Source: Symsagittifera roscoffensis
Taxonomy: Eukaryota > Xenacoelomorpha > Acoela > Convolutidae
NCBI RefSeq assembly: GCF_963678635.1
Contig: NC_087065.1
Coordinates: 76,425,786 to 76,489,785 of the forward strand
DNA length: 64,000 nt
Direction of reading: 5' to 3'
Under the pieces are notes generated by a model, which was not told the DNA's origin, ran no database searches, and saw nothing but the letters and a program-made list of their open reading frames with translations. Position 1 is the stretch's first letter, and the number at the start of each line of letters is the position of its first letter. Both the position numbers and the translations under genes were made by a program. Shown one piece after another: positions 41,527-52,884 of this stretch.

Positions 41527-42922
41527 CTAAGATGGTCTCAGCAACTTCCAAATAGTTCGCAGGTTCGTAGACAACACGACGTTGTCTTCGCCTCCCAGCC
41601 TCAGTTCAACCTTCTTATTGGAACGCGGCACGCTGATGACTTCTGGTATCGTCTCCAGTAGCAGACCTAGACTCGGTCTCTCCCTCTCCGTCTGATCAAA
41701 TTCGACTATTTTCTCCGTCCAGAACTTCAACAATTCCGCCACCTCAAAATTTATATAGGTAGCCCCGGCCTCTGGATCCAAGAAAAGGTTGTAGGCCATT
41801 CCCATCACACTTGGATACAAACTTACTATCGCCGCTTTGTGGGCTCCGATAAATCTTCTGCCAAAGCCATGTTACGATGCACGTCATGGTCCTCGCGGAA
41901 CTTCTTGTTTGAGAACCTCCGTATTTCATCAAGCTTTCCATAGTTCTCTAGAGACTGCCTCGAACCTTCTCCCTTAGCGATCCCACTACTCTGGTACACG
42001 TTCAGGATGACGGCTGAGACTCGCCTTTCTATTGCTTTATTTCCTGTCACTTTCTTACTACATGCCTGGACGGTGATGTCCAGCATCACTGACATGATCC
42101 TACTCACGAAACAGGTGGCATCTTTCCTCCGCGCCAGAGTGAGTCCCGAATTTTCTCGAGCAATATGCTGCCTCAACATCTGATACACGCGCAAGCCCTT
42201 GTCGCCTAACTTGGGTCTGTCGCATGATATCACCATCTCCAGCGCCACTCCTGCCAAGCTCCACGTGAACATCAACTGCCCCGCCGTCCTGATAAATGGA
42301 TTCGCCATCAATGGTTTTGCCGAATTGAAAGCCCCCATCTCATCTTCAAAATACTCAAGCAGCAAGTTTTCCCAAGTTCGTCTTAACTGATTCACCAACT
42401 CCAGCTTATTCACTTCAGCTCTTTGTTGGGTAGCCCAATTCCGACGCTTTCTGAATATTCCTCGATCAAGTTTCTTCTGGCAATTTTCTAATTCTTTCAT
42501 TGTTTTTAGGGCTATCCACCAGGGGCGAGCGGTGTTTCTTGTTGCTCCTCTCTCGTGAGGATCATTTGTCCCTTTTTCCCCACACTCTGGTGTTGAGTTG
42601 AGATCAAATCCTTGCCACCGTCTACTTACCACATCTGCCCACTGGTAGATTCCTTTTTTGCATTCGCCTTCTGAGGTTTGAAGTCTTCTTCCATCCCTGG
42701 AGTTGTTGAGGCCTCCATTTCGACTAACACTTCCGCCAACCTTCGGACCTCTGATTTGCCCTTGTAGGCCACTGTCTTCCATCTCGCTAGAACCATGATC
42801 GCCTTCATACTTTTTTCCGAAACTGCCTCCGTGGAAGTACTAGCTTCTTCTACCTCCCGTTTTCTTTTGCTGTTCCTTATTCCTCTGCTTGGGGGCGTAG
42901 TCACAATCATCACTGATTCCAC
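41527..42922 (-). pseudogene. Accessory protein of unknown fold (B2 copy)
   Basis: Three frames cover it: 42626-42922, 41826-42782 and 41527-41820. The last has MGMAYNLFLDPEAG, ELLKFWTEKIVEF, VPRSNKKVELRLG and TIWKLLRPS. These align with IGIAYNPFLSQDI, LIRFWTSRIVTI, VPKSDKRVEFGLG and AVWELMRPS of C. The family is therefore conserved across diverged elements, which argues for a real function. The C-terminal two thirds present in C (after MRPSWCPSP) is missing here. Confidence 0.75.
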
Positions 42923-43218
42923 TTCCTTGTCCAGATCCCCTTTATCTGACTCTTGCCTCTCCCTTCTCTAGCCTTAAAAGTATTAATATCTTAACAGTTT
43001 CAAGTTAAAATGATCCATTTAGACATTAAAAACATGCAGATCTATCTTATATTTCAGCACCATAACGTTTGAATTGAAAACTCATGTTATTATTGTCATG
43101 CCAGTTATTTTAAAACCCATTTTCCTGACGCATGCCCCCTTATACCTAGTTCAAGACCCTCGTGCCCCCTTAACTCGAGAACCTCGTGTCCTCCCGAAGC
43201 TCAGGCGATGCTCAAGTA
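42923..43218 (-). other. Spacer between the macrodomain and C-terminal accessory genes (B2)
   Basis: About 300 bp, non-coding. In C and D the SGNH gene follows the macrodomain, so this marks where that gene is missing from the B lineage. Confidence 0.4.
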
Positions 43219-44466
43219 TTACTTCTTGTGTAGATGTACCCTTATTTCCGTGTCTGCAAAGACCACGTGCAAGATGGCGTATTCTTCCCTGGGGCTCAAT
43301 CTACATCTGTTCGGATCATAGACCGGCATTGAAACCTCTTCTATCCTTCTTTAGACTAGGAAATCCCTCAATCATGTCAATGCCAACATCATATGCTGAG
43401 GATCTATCATGTTTCTCTCGTTAGTTCATGTCACCAAAAAGCACAGGTATTTACCAGGAACTTGAGACACTGAGGGTGGAAGTGCAGCCATTCCCCCCAA
43501 TCCTGGTCTCTGTCTGAACAGAAAATCCACGTTTTGGTTTTCGCTCTTAAAATTGGCTCCCAATTTGGTGTTATATCTCATATCCGCTGTTATGCAAAAT
43601 GCGCTGGTCCTATCTGACAAGATAAAGTCCTTGTCCGTGATCAGAATGTTCTCTGAGTACTCATTCGGTATCTCAAATTTGATCTTGAAATTTCTTCCGA
43701 TGGTAGGTTTGGCTTCTCTCAGATCCAGGTCCAGTCCGTTAGTCTCTCTCATTTCCCTGAGCTTCTCTATCATCAAATTTTTGGTGTGTGTAAGTCCTAC
43801 CCCGACTCCGCGGACAAAAATATTTATCGACGTCCCCGTCGATGGTGCTGGGCTCAAGTTGTCAGGTGGTATGTCCAGCGGCCGGTCAGTCGTCGTCCAG
43901 CCAAACAACGGGTTCCCCGCCTTTACATGCTTCGCTGCAGATATGTCGACCTGCTGGATAGTTTGCGCCTCCTTCTCGTCAGCATCCATATTGTGCATCC
44001 ACTCTAGTATCCTTAGATTTGTGTTCTCCCTTCTTTCTATCTCGCTCTGTTCTAGGTTCATTTCTTTCTCTGGCGTAGTGCGATCCTCCTGCAAGGAGTG
44101 CTCACTGTCGTCGATGATCTGCCACTCCTCATCGGTTGTCAGCTCGCCCACGTCCACCAACTCTTCCACTAGCTCTTCAGACTGTATCCTGTCGATCAAG
44201 AAGTCGTCGCAATACCTGATGTACCTCATGCTTGTCTTCTTTCTACTACCTTTCCTCGTCTCCGTAAACATGTGTATGTCTGGCTCTGTCCATTTTGGCA
44301 CCTCATTTTGCTCTGGGTCATTCCAATCCTCTTCTGCGAAAGATCCCCCGTCCGAGTCTACTTCTATTTTTTCTTTATCATCCAAACTCATGTTGTCGTT
44401 GCCATCGTTCTTTTCCCCAGTCTTCTGCTCTCCGGTTCCAGATTCGTCCTGATGTTTGAATTGCAT
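43219..44466 (-). pseudogene. Acidic protein with C-terminal TARG1-like macrodomain (B2 copy)
   Basis: Open from 44466 to 43426, then the same frame continues through three stops to a TAA at 43219. Residues 1-200 are acidic (SDGGSFAEEDW, VGELTTDEEWQIIDD) with no known domain. The macrodomain begins near residue 265: KFEIPNEYSENILIT, FCITADMRYNTKLGANFK, FRQRPGLGGMAALPP, GKYLCFLVT. After the stops come EVSMPVYDPNRCRLSP and FADTEIRVHLHKK. The strand order and spacing match OARD1/TARG1, including the final IxVxL strand. The first internal stop (TGA) falls precisely at the Lys of LVTK, the presumed catalytic residue that is intact in A1 and D. Confidence 0.8.
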
Positions 44467-44524
44467 GATAGCTCTCTGAAAGGTTTCCTTGTCACTGCTA
44501 TCATCTCCCGCTCTTCACCTCCAC

Positions 44525-45094
44525 TCACGCCATGATACTCCAGGTTGTATGTCCCAGACGAAGGATCCGTTTGCAATTCCCTGTCAGGTTCCTTGTCACT
44601 GCTATCATCTCCCGCTCCTCACCTCCATTCACGCCATGATACTCCAGGTTGTATGTCCCTGACGAAGGATCCGTTTGCAATTCTCTGTCATGATACCTCC
44701 GTTTTTCTTCAGCTAGTATCATGCAGAGACTATCTTGTTCATCATCACTCTTCTCTGAACCTTCGTCCCATCCTCCTGACTCCCCGGACAAATCTTCCTC
44801 TTCCCCATCCCTCTCTGTTGGTTGACACTCCTCAGACTCTTGATCTAGTCCGAAGTGTTCAACGTCCACCTTGAACGACACTCTCTTCCTTCGAAGCGTT
44901 GTTCGTCTGAGATTCTCTTCCGGGAATCTCTCAACCAGTGATCGTACAACCTCCTTGTTTTCTGGTTCCCTGCCTCTCGTCAAGTTCCCATCATGTCTTT
45001 CTTCCCTTTTCATTATGGTGACTTCCGGTCCTTCATTTCCACTGTTCGAGACCACAGGTTTCTCGTCAGCCAGCGTCTCGAGTAGTCTCCTCAA
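44525..45094 (-). pseudogene. Arg/Glu-rich segment before the acidic/macrodomain gene (B2)
   Basis: 189 residues, low complexity and charged: RRTTLRRKRVSFKVDVEHFG, EEDLSGESGG, RELQTDPSSGTYNLEYHGV. A tandem duplication of about 104 bp (44480-44585 and 44586-44690) repeats its end; B1 has one copy. It may be the N-terminus of the accessory protein or the broken end of pol. No domain recognised. Confidence 0.5.
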
Positions 45095-45248
45095 ATCATG
45101 TCCTACTGTCCCCTTTCATGTCTCCGCTTCGTCTAGGTTGAAACCTTTTTGCCTTCAGTGTCTCCTTTACTATCTTCGACTTGAGCATTATTTCCATCGG
45201 CATCCCAGAACTTCTTTCCAGTATCGTTTTTCCTTGATGCTCAGTGGG

Positions 45249-45524
45249 TTAATCTGGATGGTGTTCTTTTGGTTTGCCTGACTTGTCGAGCCATCTTGTG
45301 AGGCTATCATAAGTTTCCTTGTCCATGAACGAAAAGCGATCTTTGATCTCCGGCCTATCAGCCTCTCTCTGCTCCTGTCTCTCGTAGAATTCCGTCTTCT
45401 TGCTCAAGCTGTCGGCGTTGTGGTGTTTGTCCCTCGTCCTATGTTGGATGATCATGTTGTAACCATCCAACCGCACTATCCATCTCCGATGTAGCTCTGA
45501 TCCAATGAGTATGTCTTCAACCAA
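45249..45524 (-). pseudogene. RNase H, C-terminal end (B2)
   Basis: Contains the Ty3/Gypsy RNase H closing motif in RTRDKHHNADSLSKK, where the His and Asp belong to the catalytic site. It removes RNA from the RNA:DNA hybrid during reverse transcription. It lies only 150 bases from the next accessory frame, with no integrase between. Confidence 0.8.
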
Positions 45525-46620
45525 CTGAGTGCCCTGTTGTCGACCCGTAGTTTGAAGGGCTCGCTACCTAGATATGCCCTGTACTTTTCCACAAACGTAA
45601 AAACCACGAACATTTCCGCTTTGGGTGCCGCGTACTTCATCTCCGTGTCGCTCTAGACTTTACTCCCGTAAGCTATTGGTCTCAAGACTGTTCTCCCGTT
45701 CCACTCCTGTTCTTGATAGAGTTTTCTGGAGATTGCCACCACCGATTCATCCGTGTCCAGTACGCACATTTCTTTCTCTTTTGGCATGCCTAGCACAGGT
45801 GCTTCACACAGTTCTTTCTTAATCCATTGAAATGACTCCTCTACCGCGTTGTACGACGTGAACTTCTTGCCCTTGTGCCTCATTAGTTGTTGCATTGGAT
45901 ATACTTTATCCGCATAGCCCTTGATGAACTCTCTGTAAAAATTCGCAAAACCAAAAAAACTCATCAACTGGTGCTCAGTTTTTGGCGACTTCCAAGTCAG
46001 TACCGCCTCTACTGCGTCTGAGTCTGGTCGGATGCCATGTTTGTCTACCATCCTCCCAAGGTATTTTATCGAGTCACTCAGAATCTCACACTTCGAGGCT
46101 TGCATTTCAATCCAGTTCTCTTCATGCATGCGAATACCTCATCCAGTCCTTCGATGTGATCCTCCAGGGTAGGTGTTACAATCACCACGTCATCCACGTA
46201 ACACATCACCAAGTTGCCATATTTCTTTGTCCCGCTTGTCAATGCATGTACCATCAGTCGTTGAAATGTGCTGTCCTTTTCCATTGAAACAATCCCAGCT
46301 CGCAAGCAGCTCCCGTTTTGTCCCTGTCCTGTTTTTTTAGTGGTGCCTGCCAGAAAGCTGACCCTAGATCAAGAGTTGTAAAAAATTTTGCATCTCCTAA
46401 TTTTTAAAGACTCTCATCTATTCTAGGTATGGGATAGGCATCCTTCACCGTGACGGAATTCAGATATCGAAAGTCACAAAAAACCTAAGTTGGTCTCATT
46501 TCTCCTTAGCCATCACTACTCCACACGCCCACGGGGATTCGGATGGTTCTATCATATCATACTCTGGTAGGGTCTCTATCTCTTTTCTACATGCATCAGA
46601 TTTGTTTGGGGTCATACGCC
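45525..46620 (-). pseudogene. Reverse transcriptase and start of RNase H (B2)
   Basis: Readable in pieces. Near 46450 come DFRYLNSVTVKDAYPIPRID and TTLDLGSAFWQAPL, the RT palm motifs. The 46078-46305 piece has the active site in NLVMCYVDDVVIVTP. The 45653-46129 piece has the thumb/connection region (FFGFANFYREFIKGYAD) and the first RNase H Asp (VLDTDES). Stops and frameshifts interrupt between them. This is the only RT in the window; it places the lineage in Ty3/Gypsy. Confidence 0.85.
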
Positions 46621-46971
46621 TCGCCCCCTCCCTGTTCGGTACTGCCGCCTCCTCTGGCTCTATTTCATGTTCAACGAAATTGCAGCACCCGATGTCTGCC
46701 TTAATATCTCGAAAAAACGTCCTGATTCCTATCTAGCACATCCTTGATGGCCTCGAGCTGTTCGTTTGTTGCCTTTCCCCTTAAGTGTTTGATTTATGGT
46801 AATACCGGTTTATCCATTTCCATCTCCTCTGGTGTGGGTCTTTCTGAAAAATTCGAACAGCTCGAGAGTCCATCGTCTGTCTCTGACTTAAATAACTTTA
46901 CAAGACTTGACGAACATTTTATTTTCTTCTCAAGATACGAATTTTCGGGCAATCATGAACTTCATTTTGTT
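46621..46971 (-). pseudogene. Decayed RT N-terminal region (B2)
   Basis: Between the protease linker and recognisable RT. Fragmentary coding text only, with stops in all frames. Confidence 0.4.
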
Positions 46972-47866
46972 TCACGTATTAGTCATTTCATATCTAGTTT
47001 TCACAAGCAGTGCGTATCCCAGTTTCCTCCCCCTCTGGATTGTGATTGGTATCTCAAGAGTATTCAACAAGACACTGACGCAGAGGCCACTCTTGGTTAT
47101 CGAGAAGGATTTTCTTAAAATAGCAGCACTTTGACTATCTAGATCCGGTACTATATAAACTTGTTTATTGTCAATCAGTTCAATATAGTTCTTCATCCTC
47201 AAACTCACTATTGCACCCTCGTTCGCTTTCAACATTACCCTTCCACTCAAGAAAACGGGGACCTTATTTTCACTCGCCATTATCAAATTTACCGGTTTAA
47301 TTACGTACTTCTTTTCCGGGTTCCGAATCCTGAACATCGCATTGTTGAGATCAATTTTTACATCAAAATTCCTGATGAAATTGCTGCCCAAAATTATTTG
47401 GTCAGACTCATCTAGATTCTCCGCCACTAGGCAACTCATCCAAAAATTGCGCTCCCCCAAATTTAGGGCTATTATCGGTGTTCTGCCTAGATCCCGCAGC
47501 GCCCCCCTGTTTGACGCTGAGAGCCGTATTCTGGAATTTATCAAGTCATCTCATCTTTCTCGACGTTTCAATCGGTATTAAACTCAAGATGGCCCCTGTG
47601 TCCAACAATCCTGCCGTTTATTTCCAGTACATGTGCAGTATGTTAATTCCATCTATGTTCAACATGACTTCATGTGGACCGTAGGCCTCTGTGTATCTAT
47701 TGTCTATCCTGATTGATTTACCACCTCCTCTCGTAAGTAATGCCCTGAGTGCTCTAGAACGTGCTTTCCGCCTTATTGCACTTAAGTAATCCGCGTACAC
47801 TTCAATGTGCATTAGTGTTTGGTCGCTTGGTTCACTCAAATTTCTCGTCACTTCGTGCCTGCCCAC
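46972..47866 (-). pseudogene. Protease and linker to RT (B2)
   Basis: The 47618-47866 piece matches the connecting region (LSEPSDQTLMHIEVYADYL). The DTG region near 47600 has lost about 20 bases compared with B1, which destroys the frame. The 46972-47544 piece has SDQIILGSNFIRNFDV, the retropepsin ILG motif, and the linker with LRMKNYIELI that also occurs in D. Confidence 0.7.
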
Positions 47867-48300
47867 CGTGATTATTGACTTTATTGTGGCTCCAATCTTC
47901 GTGATACCAAAGGGTTACCCAGTCACCATTTTCAAGGTCTTGCAATTACTCCTGCCCGTCGAGACCTCTCCAACCTCCGGTTCTGGTCTCGTCATCAAGA
48001 GTGTCCCATTTATCTTTTGTCTTTCTATTTCCTGTTTCAGCCGTTGATAAAACTCTTTGGTTGCCAAGTCTTGTTACACTTTCTTTATGGCCTCTGCTGC
48101 TGCTTGCTCGTAGTTTATCTCTAGTGTACTTCTCGTCTCGGCTCCCCCAATATTTCTAACGTGTGTCATGGCTTTTACAGTTTTTGGTTTCAATTCATCA
48201 CTCTTCGTCTCTTTGATTTGCAAATCATTCTCAACTTGTCTATTCCTGGTGTTTTGCACTGCAGCTAGTGCTGACTTGTGTTATGGGGGACTCTGATTCT
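47867..48300 (-). pseudogene. Decayed Gag-Pol connecting region (B2)
   Basis: Same content as 35623-36056. The piece at 48074-48259 has QVENDLQIKETKSDELKPKT in an open frame; the rest is interrupted. Confidence 0.45.
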
Positions 48301-49565
48301 TCATAGCTTCCATAAACAGGGACAATTCATCCTAAATTGGCCCTCCTGATTGCAGAAAAAACATTTTGCGCCTATCATGATTATCAATATGCTGTAAAAC
48401 TCATGTTCTTCCATCTGACTCATGTCTTCTTCGTCAAACGCATATCCCAAGCTTTTCTTACCCTGTTTGTATGTGGTGATATCCGCTACATGGTGATCCG
48501 CCGAGCCACATTTCGCACACGACCTTCGTTTATCCATATCATCTCGGGGCTTATACCATGTTGACCTCTGTTGTTGGCCACCCCCTTGCATATTTCTGCT
48601 TTAGGAAAACGAGTACTTCTTAGGTTTCGTTAACATATACTCTCTTGACTTCTGTCTCATTTCCTCTGAGATTGGTGAATTATCTTTCGATAGTGTATAA
48701 TAAGTCGCCAACATCGTTCTCAAGTCATCATTTTTCTCTCCGTCGATAAACTTTGAAGCGATGCTAAAATTTCTTCTATTGGTCGATTCCTCTGGGTCGC
48801 TTCTTCTTCTCAAGCACTCAAGATCATCCAATAATCGGTCAATCGATTCGTCATCTCTTTGTCTTATTTTTTCAAATCTCATCATTGCCTAAAGACCCTT
48901 CATGCCAGATGCAAATCGATTTAACAGTATCTCAAAGATTTTGTCTGGGGTATCACGCTCATCTTCCTTTTTGGCTAGCACACACTTAGAGCTGTTCCCT
49001 CTAGATTGCTTAATACTGCTGGGCAGGCCTGCCTTTCATCATTCAGGTTTTCTTGCTCTAGATGTAATCGCATCACCTCAACCAAGGTGTCAATGCAACC
49101 ATCTGAATCCTCTTTGAATTCATTCGGTTTCTTGATTGTTTTTCTGGACTTACCACTTCCTCTGTCACTTGAGTTTGTGCTCCTTGTGGCGAATGCTTCC
49201 AGTGTCCGGTCCATCGTATTCCAGGTACTCGCCCATTTCATGGCGTCTGTTGGTACACCCGTGTGTGCACTTGTCTCTCCAGGTGTCATCATCGAGTTTG
49301 AGGCTCCCCCTTTCATGGCAGTCCTGGTCACTCCTGGAGCTATATTGTTGTCAGTCCGTGGCAATGGTGTAGTCTCTCTCTTCTTGCGCGGCGGTTCTAC
49401 GAAATCGACTCTAGTTCCAGGTTGCTTGTCTGTCACCGACTTATCTTGGGCTAAAGAGTTTCTCAAGAGTGCATCCAATTTGGATTGTATGGCACAAGAA
49501 CTTTCTGCTCGGTCCTTGCTCATCTTTTCCATTCCGGTCTCTAGATTCGACAACTTTTCATTCAC
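48301..49565 (-). pseudogene. Gag (B2 copy), three fragments
   Basis: Same layout as B1: 48975-49565 (ESDGCIDTLVEVM at the end), 48601-48885 (FEKIRQRDDESIDRLLDDLE) and 48301-48591 with knuckles CAKCGSADHHVADI and CFFCNQEGQFRMNC. The first knuckle has lost its last Cys and the second its His, so RNA binding would be impaired even without the frameshift near 48970 and the TAA at 48601. Confidence 0.75.
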
Positions 49566-49870
49566 CGTGTCATATCATTTTTTCATTTCTTCCATGTCCT
49601 TTTTGACATTTTTCTCTTGGAAGCTTTTTTCAAGTCTTGGGACCCTTCGCTCAAGTGTTGGCTAAAGAGTTTCTCAAGAGTGCATCCAATTTGGATTGTA
49701 TGGCACAATAACTTTCTGCTCGGTCCTTGCTCATCTTTTCCATTCCGGTCTCTAGATTCGGTAACTTTTCATTCACCGTGTCATATCATTCTTTCATTTC
49801 TTCCATGTCCTTTTTGACATTTTTCTCTTGGAAGCTTTTTTCAAGTCTTGGGACCCTTCGCTCAAGTGTT
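49449..49870. repeat. Tandem duplication of about 211 bp at the start of B2 gag
   Basis: The block from CTAAAGAGTTTCTCAAGAGT to CGCTCAAGTGTTGG occurs at about 49451-49661 and again at 49662-49870. B1 has it once, so it arose after the two copies separated. Confidence 0.8.
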
Positions 49871-50620
49871 GGCATACTTAATTCAAGTATTGGGACCCTT
49901 CGCCCAAGTCTTGGCACCCTTCGCTCAAAGTCTTGAGACCCTTCGCTCAAGTGTTGGGATACTTATTTTAAGTATTGGGACTCTTCGCTCAAGTGTTGGC
50001 ATACTTAATTAAAGTATTGGGACCCTTCGCTCAAGTCTTGGGACCCTTCGCTCAAAGTCTTGGGACCCTTCGCTCAAGTGTTGGGATACTTATTTTAAGT
50101 ATTGGGACCCTTCGCTCAGGTATTGTCATACTTAATTCAAGTGTTGGGACCCTCGCTCAAGTGTTGGGACCCTTCGCTCAAGTGCTGGGAACCTTCAGTG
50201 TAGTCTTGGGACCCTTCGGTGTAGTCTTGGGACCCTTTGATGTAGTCTTGGGACCCTTCGGTGTAGTCTTGGGACCCTTCGTTGTAGTCTTGGAACCTTT
50301 CGAGAAAGTTTTGGGAACTTCGAGAAAGTCTTGGGAACTTCGAGAAAGTCTTGGGACTCTTCGAGAAAGTGTTGGGACCCTTCGAGGAATTCTTGGGACC
50401 CTTCGAGAAAGTCTTGGGACCCTTCGAGAAAGTTTTGGGACCCTTCGAGAAAGTCTTGAGAACCTTCGAGAAAGTCTTGGGACCCTTCGAGAATGTCTTG
50501 GGACCCTTCGCTCAAATATTGGGACCCTTCGGTGAAGTCTTGGGAACCTTCGAGAAAGTCTTGAGACCCTTGGAGAATGTCTTGGGACCCTTCGTGAAAG
50601 TCTCGGGACCCTTAGATTAC
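49840..50620. repeat. 21-bp tandem repeat array in the B2 leader
   Basis: Same family as 37380-38870 (CTTGGGACCCTTCGAGAAAGT) but about half as long, so array length differs between two otherwise close copies. Confidence 0.95.
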
Positions 50621-52032
50621 TATCTCCGGACTGAAGCGTTTGAACCCTTAAATCACTATCGCAGGACTGCCTCAAGAACTCTTGTGTCGTTTCCACTGAT
50701 GAAGCCCTAGTGTTCTGTCTCTTCGTTCACTCCCACAGTACCACTTCCAGTGCTTCGTGTGAAGAACTTCCTTGCCCCCTAACTCAAGTGTCCGGATTTC
50801 CAATCCACTATCCCAAACCCCAATACCACCTCTAGTTCTCGTGTGAAATTTTCCCAAAACCCAATTCTGTAAACCAAATTTTTCGAGTCCCTTGAATTTT
50901 GCCTTTGTTTCCTAGTTCCAGTGCAAGTCGAAATGCGGCTTGCTTTTAACCTTAATTTATGATCGCTGTTTCACTAAAATTCAGTAAAAGTCAAATCCAA
51001 AAACCGTAAAATTGAAATAAGAAAATAACAAATACAAGAAAAACACTGTACACCTAAAATTCAATTGCGACAATGCTTGTCTTTCGTTTAAAAAAAAATG
51101 TCTGGTACCTAAGTACCACGCGTTTTTCCTCCCTTTTTAGCGGTCTTATGGGGTTTTCACCATTTGGGTTCCAAAAACTGTCCATTTCCGATCCCACCAT
51201 CCGATCCGGTCAGGTTACTTACCTTAATACATGTTTGCTATCGAGTACCTACGAGTTGCTACTCTTGTTGTGTCTGTAACTCAGTTGTTCTAATGTAACT
51301 AAATCGACGATATCGATTGTTTAGTTACAATAAGAAAGCCCCTTTTTACAATTAACCTTTTTACAATTACAAGCTCTGCTCAAGTAAAAACGCTTCCTCA
51401 AAACAGTGGGGACTAGCTTAATTACTTTTACACTTATCTCTTAAAGTATAACGTGGATTTTAGCGATACCCGTTTGACCAAGCAGAACATACTTTTGATC
51501 CCTTCTCACAGCTGTGCTGCTTCGATCACGCTACTGGTAGTCCTTTCCCAGTCGCGTTTCCACTTTCTCTCAGGTCCCAGTCCTGAGAACCTTTTTCCCA
51601 CTTGCCTGGTCACCTGTTCCAGTCAAGTCTCCGAGTGGTCCGCTGAGGCTGCAGGGCTATATGAAAACCTTTTCAACGCCCCAAACTCGGGCACCTGTTC
51701 ACATTTGCTGATTTGATCGAGACGATCGGTCTTGTTGAAAACAGTATGCGTATACTATTTTATTTAATATAAAGGTTTGATCCATCTAATCTGAAAATCA
51801 AAGCCACTGTCCGTTTTTAATATTTTTTTACCGTTTTTTGTTTTTGACTCGTTTTTTGTCCCCCATTACTCGGTTAGCTAGGCCTCGTTTCGGAAAGTGC
51901 ACCGGGATTTTTTCTCGATTTTTCTTAAAAAGCTATCACGGTACAACCAGAAGGTCGACACGTTCCCGGTGACTCGTACCACCGGTACTTTAGTCAAGTG
52001 GGTTCGATCCCGTAGATTTGATGTCATAACAA
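50621..52032 (-). other. B2 leader, non-repetitive part
   Basis: Homologue of 38871-40281. No coding frame. Confidence 0.6.
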
Positions 52033-52047
52033 CACCCAGGAGCGCCA
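52033..52047 (-). promoter_or_regulatory. tRNA-Asn-type primer-binding site (B2)
   Basis: TGGCGCTCCTGGGTG on the minus strand, 11 bases inside the LTR end at 52059. Confidence 0.75.
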
Positions 52048-52058
52048 TAAAATCACTA

Positions 52059-52884
52059 TGTAACAGTCGCCTACTTAAGTCACATATGAGGCTAAGAAAA
52101 ATAGGCCCTATAACCATTGGCTCAAGAGTCAGGGACACTATCTCTTGTGTTTTTCTACCTCAAGAGGTCTGAGCCAATTCGGTTCACTTGCGACATGAGA
52201 CTGCAAACCGTGTTACAGCTTAGAGGCTACTACCAAAATACCCCCCACTCTAGAAATAAGAATGCCCCAATGTTCAAGTCTCAAAAAACCCAAAACACAC
52301 GGACGCCCTTAAAAACAGGGTCGGAACCTTTTGCAAACCGTTAGTTTTTATGGGACAGTCGACCTTTGATCCATTTCAGATGGATCAACCTAAAAACTCT
52401 CCCGACCTCAACATAAAATATAAAACACACACAAAAAAAGTTAAATTGGGTACTTACAAAACGACATCACCTCTAGAATTGGGTAACTAAATTATAAAGC
52501 AACTCTAGAATTAATCTGTCACTCAAGTATAACTCAGGATGTTTGAAATAAGTAAGCTTTGGCTCAAGACAAAAATTTTCTATTTTGACCATTGGGCAGC
52601 TTCAGTTGTCCACGTTTCCACTGAAGGTTCACAATCTCCTTCTCTATTCATTCTCTTTCACTCTCAATTCATTCTCTGCCAGGAACAAGACAGCTCTACT
52701 CTCGTTTAATCAAGGGTAAATTTGCGAATAAGCGTTTTAATCTTCTAAATTTCAGCAACTTTCCCGAGACTATTACTCGATTCTTCTAATTGTTATTTTC
52801 TCGTGTTTTCAGTTGTCGCGAGAAACTTGAGCATGACAGGCTCGATTCGAATTCTTCTAAAATTACTTTTCTCCCCAAAATCCA
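52059..52884 (-). repeat. 5' LTR of B2 (B-type)
   Basis: Plus-strand ends TGTAACAGTCGCC and CCCCAAAATCCA, 826 bp. Pairs with the LTR at 40308-41144; differences include a small deletion near 52630. Carries TGATCCAT-ATGGATCA at 52367-52387. Confidence 0.78.

Larger units (their letters stand above)
41145..52884 (-). mobile_element. Element B2: Gypsy-class retrotransposon lacking integrase
   Basis: Minus-strand order: 5' LTR (52059-52884), PBS, leader with repeats, gag, connecting region, protease, RT, RNase H, then directly the acidic/macrodomain gene and the C-terminal accessory gene, then a short 3' UTR and the LTR shared with B1. Integrase, present in D between RNase H and the acidic gene, is missing, as is the SGNH gene. 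Many frameshifts and stops. Confidence 0.8.

Noticed and set aside
43553-44452. A 299-residue plus-strand frame, Ser-rich, opposite the acidic/macrodomain gene (also at 33945-34697)
   Set aside because: It is the antisense of an acidic Glu/Asp-rich gene, which naturally reads as Ser/Leu-rich; no domain and no conservation beyond its sense strand.
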